Below are positions 6,670 to 8,621 of a stretch of 8,621 nucleotides of DNA, one piece after another (positions within the stretch are counted from its first letter, which is position 1; the number at the start of each line of letters is the position of its first letter). The position numbers and the translations under genes are program-made. The stretch lies in assembly GCA_002372375.1 (NCBI GenBank), contig DFGJ01000045.1, forward strand, positions 1-8,621. Reading direction: 5' to 3'. The notes below the pieces were generated by a model. That model was not told where the DNA came from. It ran no database searches and was given only the letters and a program-made list of their open reading frames with translations. Source of the stretch: Ruminococcaceae bacterium UBA3753. Lineage in GTDB: Bacteria; Bacillota; Clostridia; Oscillospirales; Acutalibacteraceae.

Positions 6670-7260
6670 TTGAAGAAGGCAGCGGCGAGTGTTTGTTTAT
6701 TTAGTTTAGTTGGAAGTAGTTTGACGGGGTGCCCGGTTTGTGCGGATAATTCGTCCGAGAGGAGTGATAATACAAATAGAATCTATAAAGTTTTTTTAGA
6801 AGTTATTACCGGAGATACAAAAAATGAAGCAGATGCTATTTTTAAAAGGTGTGTACAGTTTTTCCCTTCCATTGAAAAATACGGTTTTGACTTTAATGAG
6901 TTTGTGACTGAAACAGATAACTTTTATGAGTCTGTTGTGCCGCGCGACCTAGGGGCAGAGGGGTTTATTGTGGATAGTATGTTACGTACAGACTTCGTCA
7001 TTAAGCGTGCAAGGTTTTTGAAAAATTTTAAATGTGCTTTCAATAGGTGGAAACGTAATAAATATATAGAGCGTGCTTATTGGTGTTCAGGGGTAGTAGC
7101 AGTTGTTTCTGCCGTTGCTTATTATGTTTGGGGTTGGTTTTTAAAAGAAAGGAATTCTCAGGAAAAGCCCCAACTTGGAAAAGAAAGAAAGTCTCAGGAA
7201 AAATCCCAACTTGGAAAAGAAAGAAAGTTTCAGGAAAAATCCCGAAGCTATAGGATGTAG
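6670..7260 (+). CDS. Unrecognised exported protein, possible lipoprotein, with repeated charged tail
   Basis: I do not recognise this family. TTG at 6670 is chosen because GGAGG lies six bases upstream, giving 196 residues; an in-frame TTG at 6655 would add five but overlap that site. The N-terminus (MKKAAASVCLFSLVGSSLTG-C) is a signal peptide with a lipobox-like LTGC, so Cys21 could be lipidated; otherwise cleavage after CPVCA is possible. Next comes a ~110-residue acidic-to-mixed region without known motifs, a very basic stretch (KRARFLKNFK, NRWKRNK) and one membrane segment at 136-158. The tail is three 12-residue repeats (KERNSQEKPQLG, KERKSQEKSQLG, KERKFQEKS...). Positive charge on both sides of the membrane segment makes the topology unclear. 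It is the only + strand gene here and ends in its own terminator. Signal, tail repeats and ribosome-binding site together argue for a real gene. Confidence 0.75.
   Translation: MKKAAASVCLFSLVGSSLTGCPVCADNSSERSDNTNRIYKVFLEVITGDTKNEADAIFKRCVQFFPSIEKYGFDFNEFVTETDNFYESVVPRDLGAEGFIVDSMLRTDFVIKRARFLKNFKCAFNRWKRNKYIERAYWCSGVVAVVSAVAYYVWGWFLKERNSQEKPQLGKERKSQEKSQLGKERKFQEKSRSYRM
7144..7242 (+). repeat. 36-base in-frame tandem repeat, 2.75 copies
   Basis: Units at 7144-7179, 7180-7215 and a partial one at 7216-7242, each based on AAAGAAAGAAAGTCTCAGG and continuing to CAACTTGGA. Units two and three are almost identical. They code for a lysine-, glutamate- and glutamine-rich 12-residue repeat forming the cytoplasmic-looking tail of the exported protein. 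The last unit runs into the left arm of the terminator. Confidence 0.92.
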
Positions 7261-7274
7261 CTTTGGGATTTTTC
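7234..7274 (+). terminator. Strong intrinsic terminator overlapping the stop codon, probably bidirectional
   Basis: The left arm (7234-7250) GAAAAATCCCGAAGCTA pairs with the right arm (7258-7274) TAGCTTTGGGATTTTTC over 17 positions with a single G-T pair and a seven-base loop. The TAG stop is the first triplet of the right arm. GGGATTTTT gives the U-run after the GC-richer core. The minus strand also reads GGGATTTTT after its core, so it can stop mnmA transcripts coming from the other side. Confidence 0.85.
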
Positions 7275-7387
7275 GATCATAGTTTTTATTGCGGTTCTTA
7301 TATTGTTTGGTTGTACTGTTTTTTTGTAAAATGTTACCTGGCTGGTGCCCGTTGATGTACGAAGGTTGTAACATGTTGATTTCTGAT
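7275..7387 (-). repeat. Possible decayed copy 2 of the mnmA 3' end
   Basis: Read on the minus strand around 7275-7350, the frame gives GTSQVTFYKKTVQ, resembling GQSVVFYKDDIV at the MnmA C-terminus. TTTGTAAAA at 7323 matches 7557. Similarity is short and imperfect. An inverted repeat ATGTTAC...GTAACAT (7331-7374) is also present and lacks a T-run. No gene is seen here. Confidence 0.4.
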
Positions 7388-7511
7388 ACTGCAGTTTAGG
7401 ATATTCTTGAATCCACCTGTTGCTGTGCGTTTTTTGAAATGCACAACGTTAAGCGGTTTTACATTTTTTATTTGTAAATGAAATTTTTACAGTAATTAAA
7501 CTTTAGAAAGT
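7388..7511 (-). repeat. Decayed copy 1 of the mnmA 3' end plus spacer
   Basis: Bases 7412-7450 align with mnmA bases 7536-7574 without gaps at an offset of 124 (about 22 of 39 identical). The minus strand keeps the reading frame: VVHFKKRTATGG against VVFYKDDIVLGG. The remaining bases to 7511 are the spacer just after the mnmA stop, with a small AT-rich hairpin TTTACA...TGTAAA (7458-7478). It is not expressed as a gene. Confidence 0.55.
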
Positions 7512-8600
7512 CTAAATTTTTGTTTCTATTATACCTCCACCCAGGACAATGTCGTCTTTGTAAAACACTACGGATTGTCCTTTAGTCACAGACTTTACTG
7601 GATCTTTAAAAATTAATTTGGCATTTAAACTTTTCTCCCCACTTTCATAAATTCTGGTAGTGCACGGTGTTTCTTTGTATTTATATCGTATTTTTGCTGT
7701 TATTTTTATTTCTTTGCTAAGCGGCATTAGCTTTCTAGAAATTATGTTCACATTGCTGGCAATTAGTCCATTACTAAAAAGATCGTCTTTTCCCCCAAGT
7801 GTAACCGTGTTTTCTTCGGCATTAATGTCGGTTACATAAAGAGGGTAACCAAATCCGATCCCTAGGCCTCTGTGTTGCCCGATTGTATATTTAATTATTC
7901 CTGAGTGTATTCCCAGTATGGTATTGTTGCGGTTTATAAAATTGCCCTGTTTCAAGTCGTTTAGTTTGCATCTTTTTTTTATAAAATCTACATGGTGGCA
8001 ATTTTTAATAAAGCAGACATCCTGGCTTTCCGGTTTTTCTGAGACAGGTAAGCCGTTTTCTCGTGCTATCTTTCTAACTTCAGCTTTTTTAAATTCACAT
8101 ATAGGAAACAAGATGTGTTTGAGATCGTCTTGCCTTAAGTTGTAAAGTACATAACTTTGGTCTTTGCCGGTATCCGACTTTTGCAAAGTCCACTCATCTA
8201 GAGTTTTGTTAAACCGTATTTTGGCATAGTGCCCAGAGGCCAAAAGATCAAAATTATTTTCTTTTGCAAATTGTAACATATACCCGAATTTTATTTTTTT
8301 ATTGCACATAACACAAGGATTAGGAGTTCGCCCTTTTAGATACTCTTTGCAAAAATATTCTATAACATTATTTTCAAATTCATTTCTTAAATCGATAGTT
8401 ATATGTCTAATATTTAAAAAATTAGCTACCAGTTTTGCATCTTTTATATTAATCTCGTTACTTGCATCGCCACTCTTACCAGATAGCAACATTGTTACTC
8501 CTGTAACGTCATACCCTTGTTTTTTTAAAAGAAGCGCAGAAACTGAAGAATCCACTCCGCCGCTCATTAAAACTAATGCTTTTTTTTTGCTTGAAATCAT
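7512..8600 (-). CDS. mnmA: tRNA-specific 2-thiouridylase MnmA
   Basis: Cytoplasmic enzyme that activates uridine 34 of Lys, Glu and Gln tRNAs with ATP and inserts sulfur, passed from a cysteine desulfurase, to make 2-thiouridine. The 362 residues are normal for the family. The PP-loop ATP site SGGVDSS is at 13-19. The first catalytic Cys is C99 in TPNPCVMCNKKIKFG, the second is C195 in ESQDVCFI, and GKDQSYVLYNL (144-154) and GQHRGLGIGFG are typical. The C-terminal barrel ends GQSVVFYKDDIVLGGGII. ATG at 8600 is supported by AGGAAAG eight bases upstream (8609-8615). No sulfur-transfer partner gene lies in the window. The promoter is beyond the right edge. Its 3' end appears to have decayed copies downstream. 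Confidence 0.97.
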   Translation of the reverse strand: MISSKKKALVLMSGGVDSSVSALLLKKQGYDVTGVTMLLSGKSGDASNEINIKDAKLVANFLNIRHITIDLRNEFENNVIEYFCKEYLKGRTPNPCVMCNKKIKFGYMLQFAKENNFDLLASGHYAKIRFNKTLDEWTLQKSDTGKDQSYVLYNLRQDDLKHILFPICEFKKAEVRKIARENGLPVSEKPESQDVCFIKNCHHVDFIKKRCKLNDLKQGNFINRNNTILGIHSGIIKYTIGQHRGLGIGFGYPLYVTDINAEENTVTLGGKDDLFSNGLIASNVNIISRKLMPLSKEIKITAKIRYKYKETPCTTRIYESGEKSLNAKLIFKDPVKSVTKGQSVVFYKDDIVLGGGIIETKI

Positions 8601-8608
8601 GGGAAGAT

Positions 8609-8615
8609 CTTTCCT
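8609..8615 (-). promoter_or_regulatory. mnmA ribosome-binding site
   Basis: AGGAAAG on the minus strand, eight bases before the ATG at 8600. Confidence 0.6.
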
Positions 8616-8621
8616 ATTTTA

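Noticed and set aside
7141..7374. Minus-strand open frame of 77 codons opposite the repeat tail
   Set aside because: Its repetitive end mirrors the plus-strand 36-base repeat, and it crosses the terminator hairpin.
7331..7374. Inverted repeat ATGTTAC...GTAACAT as a terminator
   Set aside because: Only seven pairs around a 30-base loop and no T-run on either strand; the hairpin at 7234-7274 is far stronger.

Overview
The window looks like a piece of an AT-rich genome from a Clostridia-like Firmicute. MurE has clostridial-style motifs (EASS, FTNFSVDH...EH, CKSLLFE), MnmA has the TPNPCVMCNKKIKF form, and FeoA and FeoB are separate genes. Translation starts sit behind strong GGAGG-type Shine-Dalgarno sites and are often TTG. 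Coding density is low, roughly 64 %, and the long spacers hold decayed repeats. That would fit a relaxed-selection or host-restricted genome, but this is inference and I cannot name a species.

Layout: 1-1558 is a gene-free array of degenerate direct repeats downstream of murE. 1559-3049 (-) is murE (peptidoglycan precursor ligase). 3050-3838 holds the murE promoter and leader, then three decayed tandem copies of the feoB 3' end. 3839-5956 (-) is feoB and 6117-6341 (-) is feoA, together a ferrous iron importer. 6342-6669 is a divergent control region with palindromes. 6670-7260 (+) is an unrecognised exported protein or lipoprotein with a repeated charged tail, ending in a terminator that overlaps its stop codon. 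7275-7511 holds two decayed copies of the mnmA 3' end. 7512-8600 (-) is mnmA (tRNA U34 2-thiolation).

The conserved genes are unrelated housekeeping and iron-uptake functions, and only feoA-feoB forms an obvious functional pair. The unusual theme is that three conserved genes (feoB most clearly, mnmA and murE more weakly) are followed by decayed direct copies of their own last codons plus spacer. The fourth locus, the unknown + strand gene, ends in three in-frame 12-residue repeats. Recurrent tandem duplication at gene 3' ends would explain most of the non-coding DNA here. No CRISPR array, insertion sequence, tRNA or rRNA gene was seen.
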